From an uncultured Campylobacter sp. (GTDB lineage: Bacteria > Campylobacterota > Campylobacteria > Campylobacterales > Campylobacteraceae): 64,000 nt of DNA. Shown here piece after piece: positions 9,063-17,767 of the stretch. The stretch is from assembly GCF_937996225.1 (NCBI RefSeq), contig NZ_CALKTC010000055.1, positions 1 to 64,000 of the forward strand. Reading direction: 5' to 3'. Under the pieces are notes generated by a model. That model saw only the letters and a list, made by a program, of their open reading frames with translations. It searched no databases and had not been told where the DNA came from. Numbering within the stretch: position 1 is the stretch's first letter; every line of letters begins with the position of its first letter. Position numbers and translations under genes: made by a program.

Positions 9063-9146
9063 ACTTTACTCCTTGAAAAGATATTTTTATTTAAAATTTT
9101 AGCAAAATTTTTACTCATTAAACTGAAATTTCAATCGACTTTGTTT

Positions 9147-9860
9147 TTATCTGTAGCAGATAATATTTTTTAGCGCCTCTGCCTCCGGTTTTAACGCCTC
9201 GCTATCGGTTTTTTGCGCGGTGCTCTTTTTGTTCGCTAAATTTTTGCTAGAGCTTTGCAGCGATGGCTTTTCGTGCGAGTTTAAAGTTTTGACGGCGTCG
9301 CGCGATATTTCGCCCTGCGTCTGCGCGGTAGAAATTTCGCCGCTAGCCCCGCTGGCCTTGCTCGCATGGCGGCTTAGCACACTTTTGACGCTTATCTTTT
9401 TGCCTGCGTAAAACGCCTCGCAAAGCCCGCCTTGCGCCTCATAGTCTGTCACTTTGACGCCGCCTTCTTGAAATTTGTAAAATTTTACCCGTTTTGCTCT
9501 GCGTAGCTCCTGAGCTCCGCCCCATACGCCCGCCTCCGCGTCCAGATCCGCGAACGCAAATGCACCGTCTGTAGCCTTATACATATTGCCGAGCCTTATC
9601 GGTATTCGTTCGCCGCTCTTTTTGGTAAGCACGAAGCCGATCTTTTCGCCATCTTTTGGGTGCGGGCGGAACTGCCCCGAGAAAAATGCCGTGAAAAACG
9701 CGACCTCCTTGACCTCGCCGTCGGTGCTTAGGTACCTCGTCCAGCCATCTTCGGGCACGTCGATCTCGGCAACGTCTCGTCCGTCCTTTGCGCCGCATTT
9801 TAAGCCCGCGCAGCCGCTAAGCGCTAATGCTGCAAGCGCGGCTAGAAATAGATTTTTCAT
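9147..9860 (-). CDS. Hypothetical lipoprotein
   Basis: 237 residues. The N-terminus MKNLFLAALAALALSGCAG has a lipobox (LSGC), so Cys17 is probably lipidated. The first 150 residues include aromatic strands (DGWTRYLST, AFFTAFFSGQFRPHP, RVKFYKF). Residues about 165-225 are low-complexity Ser/Lys/Ala with no structure expected, and the protein ends in an odd NIICYR. Ribosome site GAAGGA. No family recognised; it is one of a series of minus-strand exported proteins of unknown role. Confidence 0.65.
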   Translation of the reverse strand: MKNLFLAALAALALSGCAGLKCGAKDGRDVAEIDVPEDGWTRYLSTDGEVKEVAFFTAFFSGQFRPHPKDGEKIGFVLTKKSGERIPIRLGNMYKATDGAFAFADLDAEAGVWGGAQELRRAKRVKFYKFQEGGVKVTDYEAQGGLCEAFYAGKKISVKSVLSRHASKASGASGEISTAQTQGEISRDAVKTLNSHEKPSLQSSSKNLANKKSTAQKTDSEALKPEAEALKNIICYR

Positions 9861-9964
9861 ATTTTTCCTTCAAATAAATTTTGGCTCGGAGTAGGGCGCC
9901 CGCCGCGCCTCGGCGCGTAAATCTGCACGAAATAGGGCGCGCTAGCTCACTCCGCAGGCTTGAT

Positions 9965-10014
9965 GCGCTACCGCGTCTAAACACACATAAATCGCGCGAG
10001 ATAAGCGGTAGCGC
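9965..10014. repeat. 10-bp inverted repeat with 30-base spacer
   Basis: GCGCTACCGC at 9965-9974 is repeated inverted at 10005-10014 in the 250-base gap upstream of the lipoprotein gene. It could be a long-loop transcript structure or a regulator site; no T run follows. Confidence 0.5.
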
Positions 10015-10110
10015 GGAATTTTAACGTCGCTCGGCGCGTTTTGCAAGCACTTTGCGGTAAATCCGCCCGAAACCTCGGGCGCGCGAAGCCCATATTACAG
10101 GCTAAATTTA

Positions 10111-10458
10111 TCAAGCCGATGTCGCCCAGATGCGTAAAAATCGCTGTCCGTTCGCCTCAAACGAGCACTCCTGCCAGTCCCAGTCGTTCTCGCCGCCCAT
10201 TGCGAAATTTTGAGGCTCGTCTGATAGAGCCGCCGCACTCAAAGCAGCCGTTATCCGCTCTTTCATAAAATCATCGGGCTCGCAGGACTTGAATTTTTCA
10301 AATTTTATCTCGTAAAGGGAGGCGAGCCCAAAATCCGCGCGCACGAGCTTGCCGCACTGCTGCGCGAACTCTGCCGCGCTATATTCGTGCTTTGGGGCGT
10401 AGTACCAAACCTCCAGCTCCTCGATGCTTTCGCCCCCAAATTTTATGGATTTTATCAT
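10111..10458 (-). CDS. Hypothetical cytoplasmic protein
   Basis: 115 residues, no signal peptide, ribosome site AGGGAG six bases before ATG. Acidic, with two cysteines and Trp-rich patches (EVWYYAPK, ENDWDWQECSF, FLRIWATSA). I do not recognise a family. Its size, charge and position beside the frameshifted gene at 10619-11162 suggest both belong to the same strain-variable set of small cytoplasmic proteins, such as immunity or SMI1-like proteins, but nothing in the sequence proves that. Confidence 0.55.
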   Translation of the reverse strand: MIKSIKFGGESIEELEVWYYAPKHEYSAAEFAQQCGKLVRADFGLASLYEIKFEKFKSCEPDDFMKERITAALSAAALSDEPQNFAMGGENDWDWQECSFEANGQRFLRIWATSA

Positions 10459-10618
10459 TCTGACTCCCTTTTCGCTTGTCGCGGCGGTTTAAATTTTGTT
10501 GCTTAAATTTCACTTGCGCCCATACGGCGCAGGTCTTACGCGTAAGATAAAACCTTCGCCATTTGGCGCGAGTGCGCTGCGCAGGCAAATTTTAAATTTA
10601 ATCCGCCGCGCTTTAAAT

Positions 10619-11162
10619 TCAGACGTCGAAATCCGCCCGCATCCCCTCTTTGCCCTTTGGCGTAAAATAGCAAACGACGTAGCAGAGCATTCGGTCTTTG
10701 CAGTCGTATTTGGCTTCGAGGCCACGGGTAATGTGTGCAAACTCCTGCGGCGGCTTGTCCGCAAAGGCGCCTCGCAGCTCCTCTGCGGCGATATGTCTTG
10801 GACTAAGGAGCAGATACGCCGCGCCGCCGTCCTCATCCTCGCTTATCGCGCGTAAAATTTCACCGCTCGCGCGAATGCCCCTTGCCGTTCCACTCTCGCA
10901 GGCTCAAAAACGTCGTGCCGCCGTCAGCGTCCAAAGCCTTTTCGTTTGGAATTTGAGCGCGTAAGGCGCTTTCATTTAAGCTCTCCTCGCTCGCGACCTC
11001 GATAAAAACGTCCGTGCCGAGCAGATAGCTGGTCCGCTCAAACTCGCTTTCGTACTCCCGGCCGTCAAATTTAGCGGCAAATTCGCGCACCCGCTCGTCC
11101 GCTTCGCAGCCGAACATCATCGCGTCGCTATCTGAAATTTTAACGATATAAGGCTCGCTCAT
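10619..11162 (-). pseudogene. Hypothetical gene broken by a single-base frameshift
   Basis: One frame runs from ATG at 11162 (MSEPYIVKISDSD...) to a TGA at 10860. Another frame continues seamlessly from there to TGA at 10619-10621 (ending TPKGKEGMRADFDV). Removing one G from the GGGG run at about 10881-10884 joins them into one protein of about 180 residues across ...REWNGKGIRASGEILRAISEDEDGG. Codon character stays coding-like on both sides, so either the gene is recently inactivated, is slippage-controlled, or the base is a sequencing error. No signal peptide, no family recognised. Confidence 0.7.
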
Positions 11163-11178
11163 GAGGTTTTCCAAAATT

Positions 11179-12606
11179 TTATTGCGGCCCGCATTTTCCG
11201 TAAAACCACTCGCGAGTTTCGTTTAGCTTAAACTCGCCGTCTTTTAGAAAATACTGCTTGCTGCTTTTGATCGCGTTTTCGCCCGTAGCTATGTAATCGC
11301 CGATGAAGCCGCGATCCAAGACGTCGTGCGCTAAAATTTCAGGCTCAAAGACGTTTTGCGTCCTTTGCGTCTCGTGCCATTTGCCGCTCTCATCAGGCTC
11401 GCGCAGGATGATCGAGATGTTGTTGCCCGCTTCGTCGTAGCCGTAAATATACTCGTACTGCTTGCCATCGGAAGCCGCGCGATTTTTTATCACGTTGCCG
11501 CGCGCGTCGTAGCTAAACTCGTTTTCAAACACGACCTCCCAGCGTTGCGATTCCTCGCGCCAAAGCACGGTTCGCTCGCGTAGCGGTCTGCCTTCCTCGG
11601 TCTCCTCGTGTACGTTTTTGTAGTACCCCCTCCACTCGTTTTTTGCGGCGTCCCAGCGCGATCTTAGCTCGCTAAAGCGCCTATACTTAGGCTCGATCTT
11701 GCGCAAGATCTTTTCATCGCGCTCCCAGGCGCCGTCGCGCCATATAAAATTTATCTCGCTGCGCGTCCCGTCCGCCGCCGTAAAGACGGTATGTTTTGTA
11801 AGCGGTACCCATTTGCCGCGCCATGCGTAGCCTTCGTAGCCCGCGTAAACGTCGCCGTTGTAGTGATATATCGATTTTTCGTACGGCATCCATTTTTTCG
11901 CTTTGGCGTTCCATTCATAGGTCGCTACGAAATTGTTTCTGTCGCTTTCATCGACAATCCTTTTTGTAAGGTGCGTCGGCGTCCATCTGCCCTTTTTTAG
12001 CGTGAAATTTTGCAAAATTTCCGTTTTACCCTCGCGCTTTTCGACGGCTTTTTCCCCATCGTATGGTTTACCGTCCTTTTGCAAACTGAAATAAATTTTC
12101 GAGCCGTCCTTTGCGATCTCCTGCTTGCTTATCGCCGTTTCGCGAAATTTATTTGCGTCCGCGTCCCAATCGTATTTGATATTTTCGATCTCGCGCTCGC
12201 CGCTTTCGTCAAATTTACTAAAGCTTTTCGATACGGACGCTCCCTCTTCGCTGCTTTTTTTGTAAATTTTTTCTAGGCGGCGGGTTTTAGCGTCGTAGTT
12301 TTGGCTCACTTCATATTCGTAGCGCGGTACGGCGCCACCCTCTGTTTTGTAGCTCGTCTTTTGCAGGCAGATTTTATCCGCCGCCGCATGTTTCGTCGCT
12401 GCCTCGCCCGTCTCGGTCGCGCCCGCAGGCATCGCAAGCGTTAATGTCGCCGCCAAAATAGAGCCTGCTAAAACTGCCGATCGCGCCCTCGAATTTACCG
12501 CCGCTCGCGCCCTAAAAGCACCCGCTGAAATAATCGCTCGCGCCTTTAAATTTGCCGCCGCAAAATCTGCCGTGTCCTCGGGCAAAATTTTAAAAATACC
12601 TCTCAT
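11179..12606 (-). CDS. Exported tandem W-repeat protein, paralogue 1
   Basis: 475 residues. The ATG at 12606 is preceded by AAAGGAG, so the long N-terminus (about 45 Ala/Arg-rich residues before a hydrophobic stretch LAGSILAATLTLAMPAGA) is probably real and forms an extended signal peptide. The mature part is about seven or eight beta-type repeats of 40-50 residues, each with a Gly/Lys-x-Trp core (GRWTPT, KKWMPY, GKWVPL, GAWERD, NEWRGY, QRWEVV, GKWHET) and a following Tyr-rich strand. The layout resembles YD/RHS-like or DUF3836-like repeats. The C-terminus is FYGKCGPQ. The neighbour at 12785 has the same architecture. Role unknown, possibly surface binding. Confidence 0.75.
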   Translation of the reverse strand: MRGIFKILPEDTADFAAANLKARAIISAGAFRARAAVNSRARSAVLAGSILAATLTLAMPAGATETGEAATKHAAADKICLQKTSYKTEGGAVPRYEYEVSQNYDAKTRRLEKIYKKSSEEGASVSKSFSKFDESGEREIENIKYDWDADANKFRETAISKQEIAKDGSKIYFSLQKDGKPYDGEKAVEKREGKTEILQNFTLKKGRWTPTHLTKRIVDESDRNNFVATYEWNAKAKKWMPYEKSIYHYNGDVYAGYEGYAWRGKWVPLTKHTVFTAADGTRSEINFIWRDGAWERDEKILRKIEPKYRRFSELRSRWDAAKNEWRGYYKNVHEETEEGRPLRERTVLWREESQRWEVVFENEFSYDARGNVIKNRAASDGKQYEYIYGYDEAGNNISIILREPDESGKWHETQRTQNVFEPEILAHDVLDRGFIGDYIATGENAIKSSKQYFLKDGEFKLNETREWFYGKCGPQ

Positions 12607-12784
12607 GACCGCTCCTTTTATTGTCTAAATTTTAATCCATGCTACGTCCGCTAAATTTAACCGCATAGCTCGCGCCGCGCCCGTTAAATTTAAACGCCAC
12701 GCCGATAAAATTTAATCGCAGCACTCGCGCAAGGTCGCGCAGATAAAATTTAGCCGCGAAATTTTACCGACGCATCTTCAAACG

Positions 12785-14020
12785 CTACTTTATCTTTTTA
12801 TATTTCCACGTCTTTTCCGTTATGAGCTCGGATTTGCCGTCTTTAATCTTAAATTCCTTAAAGCTCGTTATCGCGTAGATACTAGGCATCTCAAACATCA
12901 TCAGCGCGGCTCCGTGCCCCACGCTGTCTGATGGGATTTGGGTATCGTAAGTAGCCTCCGAGCGCCCGGTTTGCACCCATTTGCCGCCGTCGTCAAGCTT
13001 GTAGATATCCATCGCGGTATTGCTGCCGTGCTCGTCGTAGCTATAGACGTATTTGCCGCTGCTGGAATTTGATTCGTAACTTTGCTCTAGTAGTCGCTCG
13101 CCCGATTTATCGTAAATTTCGCCGTTTGAGTAGCTTTTGACCCACTCTTTAAGTCGCTCGTCCCACAGATACGAGGTCATATTAAGATCCGCCCCCTTCT
13201 TGATAACGGTTTGTTTGCTCATATTATCCCACGCGCCCTTCTCGTCGTTCCAGATGAAGCTCGTAACGATCCCCTCGCCTTTCGCGGCATCAAGCTCGTG
13301 CTTACTCATCGTCGCGTTTTGCCACGCGCCGCCCCTAAAAGTGCTGCGGATCTGCTCGTAGCTGCCGTTTCGATCGCCGTTAAGCATCTCTCGCTCGCTG
13401 TTTTGCCACGCGCCGTTTACAAACTCGTAGCTCACGTATCCGCTCATCTCTCCTGAGCCGTCGTAGAAAATTTCAGTCTTATCTTTGGGCTGCCAGCTCT
13501 TGCCGTCCCATTTGAAGCTTATCGTAAGCTCCTCCTTATCCCACGCGTTTTTTACGGATCTGTTCATGCTATCTTTCTGCCATTTGCCCTTTACAAACTT
13601 ATATCGCACGTCCTGCGTCGCGTTACCGTCGTAGCTGGAGACGGTTTTGCTCGCATTGCGCGTGCCGTCATCCGCTATCGAATTGCTCTCGCGCGTCGTG
13701 ACGCCGTCTTTGACGCCTTCCATGTAGTCTTCTATTTTTTTCCACTTGCCGCTTTTAAGATTGAGGTTAAATACTTCAAATTTAACCATATCCCCCTTTT
13801 CGTCAAAGTAGCTGATCTCTTTGTAGCTAGAGCCTAGGCCGTCCGAGAAGTTCGTATCTCTTATCTGCTCCAGTTTGCGCGCCGCCGCGTCGTAGCTTAG
13901 ATGCGTGCTCTCCTTGCGTTCTTTAATTGACTCGTAGCTCATACTTTGCACCATATACTCATACTCCTTGGCAAACGCCGCCGCACAGAGCAGCGCAAGT
14001 ATCGTAGCGAGCTTTTTCAT
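12785..14020 (-). CDS. Exported tandem W-repeat protein, paralogue 2
   Basis: I choose the ATG at 14020, which has an AAGGAGAGAGG site and starts a signal peptide (MKKLATILALLCAAAFA); an upstream in-frame start would add 46 non-signal residues. The 411-residue protein has about eight repeats with a GxW core (GKWKKI, GKWQKD, KSWQPK, GAWQNS, GAWQNA, GAWDNM, KEWVKS, GKWVQT), alternating with YDG/YDxSGE turns. It is clearly paralogous to the protein at 11179 in repeat design but diverged in sequence. No catalytic motif is seen. I infer a periplasmic or surface beta-solenoid or propeller-like protein. Confidence 0.78.
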   Translation of the reverse strand: MKKLATILALLCAAAFAKEYEYMVQSMSYESIKERKESTHLSYDAAARKLEQIRDTNFSDGLGSSYKEISYFDEKGDMVKFEVFNLNLKSGKWKKIEDYMEGVKDGVTTRESNSIADDGTRNASKTVSSYDGNATQDVRYKFVKGKWQKDSMNRSVKNAWDKEELTISFKWDGKSWQPKDKTEIFYDGSGEMSGYVSYEFVNGAWQNSEREMLNGDRNGSYEQIRSTFRGGAWQNATMSKHELDAAKGEGIVTSFIWNDEKGAWDNMSKQTVIKKGADLNMTSYLWDERLKEWVKSYSNGEIYDKSGERLLEQSYESNSSSGKYVYSYDEHGSNTAMDIYKLDDGGKWVQTGRSEATYDTQIPSDSVGHGAALMMFEMPSIYAITSFKEFKIKDGKSELITEKTWKYKKIK

Positions 14021-14319
14021 CCTCTCTCCTTGGAAAAAATTTTGATAATTATATAATGTTCGTATATAAAAACGGATAAAATTTCGCTGCGCGGCTAAAT
14101 TTAAAAAACTTCGATTTTTAGGCGGTAGCGGTGGAATTTTATGCTGCGGTATACTCATGCAATTCTGCGTAGATCGGCGAGCGGAATTTTATGTCGCTAA
14201 AGCCGGTTTTACTCAAATATGCGGCGTAAATTTTACGCAAGCCGCTAGGAAGCGCCTTTGGGTAAAATTTAAGAGAAATTTCTATAAAATTTCGGCTCAA
14301 ATTGCATTAAGGATCGCTT

Positions 14320-14643
14320 ATGGGATACGTTTATTTGGGGCTTGCGATAATTTTGGAGCTAGCAGGGACCAACTGCATGAAGCTCTCGGACGGATTTAGT
14401 AAGCTGAATTATTCTCTAGCCACGTTAGCGGCATACGGCGCCTGCTTTTATTTTTTGGCACTCGCGCTAAAAACGGTAAAACTCAGCATCGCCTACGCCA
14501 CGTGGGGCGGGCTCGGCATAGTGTTGGCATCGCTGCTTTCGGTGTTTTATTTCCACGAAAAACTCTCTGCGCCCGCGATCTGCGGCATAGCGCTCATCGT
14601 GATAGGCACGGCGATGTGTAATTTCTTCGGCGCAGGGCACTAA
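14320..14643 (+). CDS. Small multidrug resistance (SMR/EmrE-type) transporter
   Basis: 107 residues with four transmembrane helices. Glu13 in the first helix (YLGLAIILELAGTNCMKLSDGF) matches the essential Glu14 of EmrE, and AYATWGGLGIVLASLLSVFYFHE matches the EmrE segment with the conserved Trp63. Such proteins export cationic compounds in exchange for protons as an antiparallel dimer. Only one SMR gene is present, so a homodimer is expected. Ribosome site AAGGAT. It is a single plus-strand gene between minus-strand genes. Whether it exports quaternary ammonium compounds or guanidinium cannot be decided. Confidence 0.88.
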   Translation: MGYVYLGLAIILELAGTNCMKLSDGFSKLNYSLATLAAYGACFYFLALALKTVKLSIAYATWGGLGIVLASLLSVFYFHEKLSAPAICGIALIVIGTAMCNFFGAGH

Positions 14644-14821
14644 GACGGCGCGTTTAAATTTAGCCTCCGATCTAACTATCGCTACTGCAAAAGCGGCGCG
14701 AGCCTCAGCCGTCTGCGTAAATTTTAAAATTTTATAAATTTACCGCCTCGCCTCGCTGCCGCGCTATGTCCGTGCCGAATGTACCCGGTGGGAGCGGTAA
14801 AATTTTAACCGCCGCCTAATC

Positions 14822-15772
14822 TTACAAAAAATTCTTATCGATCAGGTCGTAGTTTTTATATAGCCTGCGCAGCTCGTCTCGCACCTCCATCAGCGCAAAG
14901 CCGAGCAGATTTTGCCCGCGCCACGCGCTCGGACGACTTGCGTTTTCGCTCTGCAGCCCAAGGCCGATACCACAAATTTTATCCAGCGGGCTGGTCTCAA
15001 CTAAAATTTTATCTCCCGTCGCGAGCAAAAAGCGCATCATCGCGGGATTTCGCGTAAATTTATAGTAATTGCCGCTTAGCACGACGCTGTAGCGCACCTC
15101 GCCCCAGAGCCGCTCATCAAAGCCCCGCACTTGCCTGCCTAGCGCCTTCATCTGCTTTGCATCGCGGCTTTGCATTATCCGCTCCCGCGTCTGCTCGTCG
15201 CCGAATATTTGCGCCTTACTCGCCATCATAAACTGCTCGGCGCATAGATACTCGTCGGCATCTACGGCAAAAGGCGAGCTCTGCCACTGCCCGAGGCAGG
15301 ATTCATCCGCGGCCGCATCCGGCTTGTAGAAAAATAGAAATTCGTGCGCTTTGGAAGAATTTATTAGCGAGGTTTTGTCGTATTTCGACGCTCCGCCACG
15401 TCGCCAAAACGGCACGCCCTCGCGGTAGAAATCGTCTATGTCGTCCGTAAGATCGTCCCTAAGCTCATCACACTCGCTAAATTTCAAATTTCGTGGCTCC
15501 GCGCAGCATCTGTCGCTGCCATGCGCGCATTTTACGCGCTCATTTTCAGACGTCTCGTCCAGCCCGTCCCAGTCGCCGTAGTGCCAAAAGCAAGGATAGG
15601 GGAAGGTCCGTGAATACGCTTTTTGCGCCGCTTTATCCAGCCGCTCGAACCACTGCCAAAATTTAAATTTATAATCCTCTGCCGCGCCCATTCGCCAGCC
15701 AAGCGAAAACTCGCTAAGAGCGGGGTATTTGATCCACGGCGGCGGCATCACGTTTTTTAAAATTTCGCTCAC
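14822..15772 (-). CDS. NADAR (YbiA/DUF1768) domain protein with N-terminal extension
   Basis: 316 residues, starting at GTG with AAGGAAAAGG upstream. The C-terminal half (about residues 145-310) is a NADAR domain: HEFLFFY, CAEQFMMASKAQIFGD, ALGRQVRGFDERLWGEVRYSVV, GNYYKFTRNPAMMRFLLATGD, ETSPLDKICGIGLG and WRGQNLLGFALMEVRDEL. NADAR proteins remove ADP-ribose or cleave N-glycosides of riboflavin precursors; some act as antitoxins to DarT. The first 140 residues have an aromatic N-terminal part, a Cys-rich patch (VKCAHGSDRCCAE) and no fold I recognise. No toxin gene is adjacent, so a housekeeping or orphan role is likely. Confidence 0.85.
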   Translation of the reverse strand: MSEILKNVMPPPWIKYPALSEFSLGWRMGAAEDYKFKFWQWFERLDKAAQKAYSRTFPYPCFWHYGDWDGLDETSENERVKCAHGSDRCCAEPRNLKFSECDELRDDLTDDIDDFYREGVPFWRRGGASKYDKTSLINSSKAHEFLFFYKPDAAADESCLGQWQSSPFAVDADEYLCAEQFMMASKAQIFGDEQTRERIMQSRDAKQMKALGRQVRGFDERLWGEVRYSVVLSGNYYKFTRNPAMMRFLLATGDKILVETSPLDKICGIGLGLQSENASRPSAWRGQNLLGFALMEVRDELRRLYKNYDLIDKNFL

Positions 15773-15896
15773 GCCTTTTCCTTAAATTTTATTTTGAAGC
15801 ATAGCTTGAAATTTACCTAAATTTAGCCTGCGAGCTGAAATTTAGGCAAAATGCGGTTAAGCTAGCAAAGCCCTCTATACGAGCTTAGCCGCAAAT

Positions 15897-16598
15897 TTAG
15901 TCGCAGAAGCGCTCGTCGGTGCGATATTTCTTGCGCTCGGCGATGTAATTCGCTCTGTTTTTCGGATCGGCAAAATACTGCTTTTGCTTTTGCTGATCGG
16001 CTTCGAGCTTTTCTATCACTTCTTTTAGAGCTGCCTTGCGGTCGCTAGCGATGGATGGGAATTTATCTGAAAATATCGCCTTGTACGGATGATCCTTTAC
16101 CCAATCGACCGCCTTTTCGACTATGATCTGCTGCTTGTCGATGTCGCAAAATGCGTAGGGGTTGATCACGTCGCCCGCAAGGTGCATGAAAGCGGAATTT
16201 GCCTCGACCGTCTCCATAAACATCGTGCCGCTGACGTCGATTACCGAGGCGAAGGAGATGAAGCGGTATTTGCCTGCGTAGAACCAAAACACCGCGTCGT
16301 CCTTAAGCCCCAGATCATAAGCGCGTGCAGCGACCGTCATCAGCGTGGTCGGAGCGATCATGTCCGGGGCGTCTTCGATGATTTTGATCGCTTTTTTCAG
16401 GCTCGGCACGTCGTTTTTCATCAACAGACCGTCGATCGGCTCGTAAACATGCACGTATTCGGGCTTACCATCCTTAGCCGAATAAAACGGCGAAACATAG
16501 ATGTCGATCGAAGTGATTTTTTCCACTTTATCCTCACCCTGGGCGCTCAAAGTCGCAGCCGCCGCTGCACAGAGCAGTAGTGAACGAAATTTTTTCAT
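15897..16598 (-). CDS. Hypothetical periplasmic protein
   Basis: 233 residues with a signal peptide (MKKFRSLLLCAAAAATLSAQG) and ribosome site AAGGAGAG. The mature protein has a helical character (KKAIKIIEDAPDM, AARAYDLGLKDDAVFWFYAGKYRF) resembling a TPR-like pair around residues 70-115, and a basic C-terminal helix (DQQKQKQYFADPKNRANYIAERKKY). Cysteines occur in AFCDID and RFCD. I recall similar proteins annotated only as hypothetical. No operon partner. Confidence 0.65.
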   Translation of the reverse strand: MKKFRSLLLCAAAAATLSAQGEDKVEKITSIDIYVSPFYSAKDGKPEYVHVYEPIDGLLMKNDVPSLKKAIKIIEDAPDMIAPTTLMTVAARAYDLGLKDDAVFWFYAGKYRFISFASVIDVSGTMFMETVEANSAFMHLAGDVINPYAFCDIDKQQIIVEKAVDWVKDHPYKAIFSDKFPSIASDRKAALKEVIEKLEADQQKQKQYFADPKNRANYIAERKKYRTDERFCD

Positions 16599-16794
16599 GG
16601 TCTCTCCTTCGGTTAAATTTTGTAAATTTGCTTCGTAATTATACCCTGAAATTTAAGAGCGTGAGCTTGATCTTTAACGAATATATTTTTGCGGAATTTT
16701 AATTTTTGCGGCGGCTCTATTTTCTTTTGATCAGGCTTTAGCGCGACGCTTTACGCGGCTAAATTTAAGCGCCGTTAGCTGCTAAATTTACATT

Positions 16795-17745
16795 TCAATC
16801 TAGCTCGCTCACGCAAATTTTATAAATTTTGGCGCTTTTTAAAAGAGCTAAATATTCGCCGTTTCCGTACGAGCCGCAGCCCTCATTTTTGTTATTTTTC
16901 GAGCCGTCTGCGCCGAGAAAATTTAGGCTGATTTTTCTGTCGAATTCTAGTGTTTCGCCTTTAAATTTAAACAAAAACAGCTCATCTTTGTCGTTATCGG
17001 CCGGGCAAAACAGCACGCTTCGCTCATTTAGCGCGAAGTCGCGGCTCGCAAAAATATAATCGCTCTTTGAAAATTCTAGCTCGCACGTTTCAATAGCCGC
17101 GGAGTCCGGTTTATAAGAACTGATTTTTGGAGTATACGCCGTGGCTTGCCCGTCCTTGATACGCACGAAATCAAAGCTACTGCAATAGTGCGCGTAGCAC
17201 GCGCCGCTAAATAGATTTATCGCGTAGCAGTCGTGAATCCGGCTGAGGTCAAATCCATAGAGCTTTTCGCCCGCCTCGTTCCAAACGGCGAGTTCACACT
17301 CGTCTCCGCCGAAGTTGCCGAAGAGCCCGTCGCCAAAATATGAAACGTAGAGTCGCCCGCCTTGTGCTATGATCTTTGCTATGCCGTCGCCCACGCAAAT
17401 TTTGCCCGTTTGGGCGCCCAGCTCATCGATAAATTTTAAATTTTCCTCGCCGCGTTTTAGCTTCTCATCGTAGCGCGAGCGAGCGTTTAGTAGCGCCCAA
17501 CGGTTTGGAAAATCCACGGGCACGGCGAAGCGGTAGCCGTTTTCGTCCGCGCCGGTTTTTATCTCGCGCAGCCGCCCATCTTGCATAAATTTTATGACGT
17601 ATTCGCCCGCATCCTCGCATAGAAAATATATCTCGCCGCGCTCGGTGATGCCGATGCTGACGAGCTCTCGCGCCTCTTTTGGCGTTAGTTCGTAGCAAGG
17701 GGTTAAATTTAACCGCGATTCTTTGATTTTAATGGACTTTGACAT
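16795..17745 (-). CDS. Hypothetical cytoplasmic protein, possibly beta-propeller
   Basis: 316 residues without signal peptide. Repeating strand-turn patterns (GEIYFLCEDAGEYVIKFMQDGRL, GRLYVSYFGDGLFGNFGGDECELAVWNEAGEKLYGF, DFALNERSVLFCPADNDKDELFLFKFKGETL) suggest a WD40/YVTN-like propeller, but I see no defining motif. The ribosome site is weak. It lies 23 bases upstream of the transglutaminase gene at 17768 on the same strand, so the transcript may continue into other genes. Function unknown. Confidence 0.6.
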   Translation of the reverse strand: MSKSIKIKESRLNLTPCYELTPKEARELVSIGITERGEIYFLCEDAGEYVIKFMQDGRLREIKTGADENGYRFAVPVDFPNRWALLNARSRYDEKLKRGEENLKFIDELGAQTGKICVGDGIAKIIAQGGRLYVSYFGDGLFGNFGGDECELAVWNEAGEKLYGFDLSRIHDCYAINLFSGACYAHYCSSFDFVRIKDGQATAYTPKISSYKPDSAAIETCELEFSKSDYIFASRDFALNERSVLFCPADNDKDELFLFKFKGETLEFDRKISLNFLGADGSKNNKNEGCGSYGNGEYLALLKSAKIYKICVSELD

Positions 17746-17767
17746 TTTGATTTTTCAAATTTTACCG

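Noticed and set aside
16089..16580. 163-codon frame opposite the hypothetical periplasmic gene
   Set aside because: Antisense frame to a gene with clear signal peptide and ribosome site.
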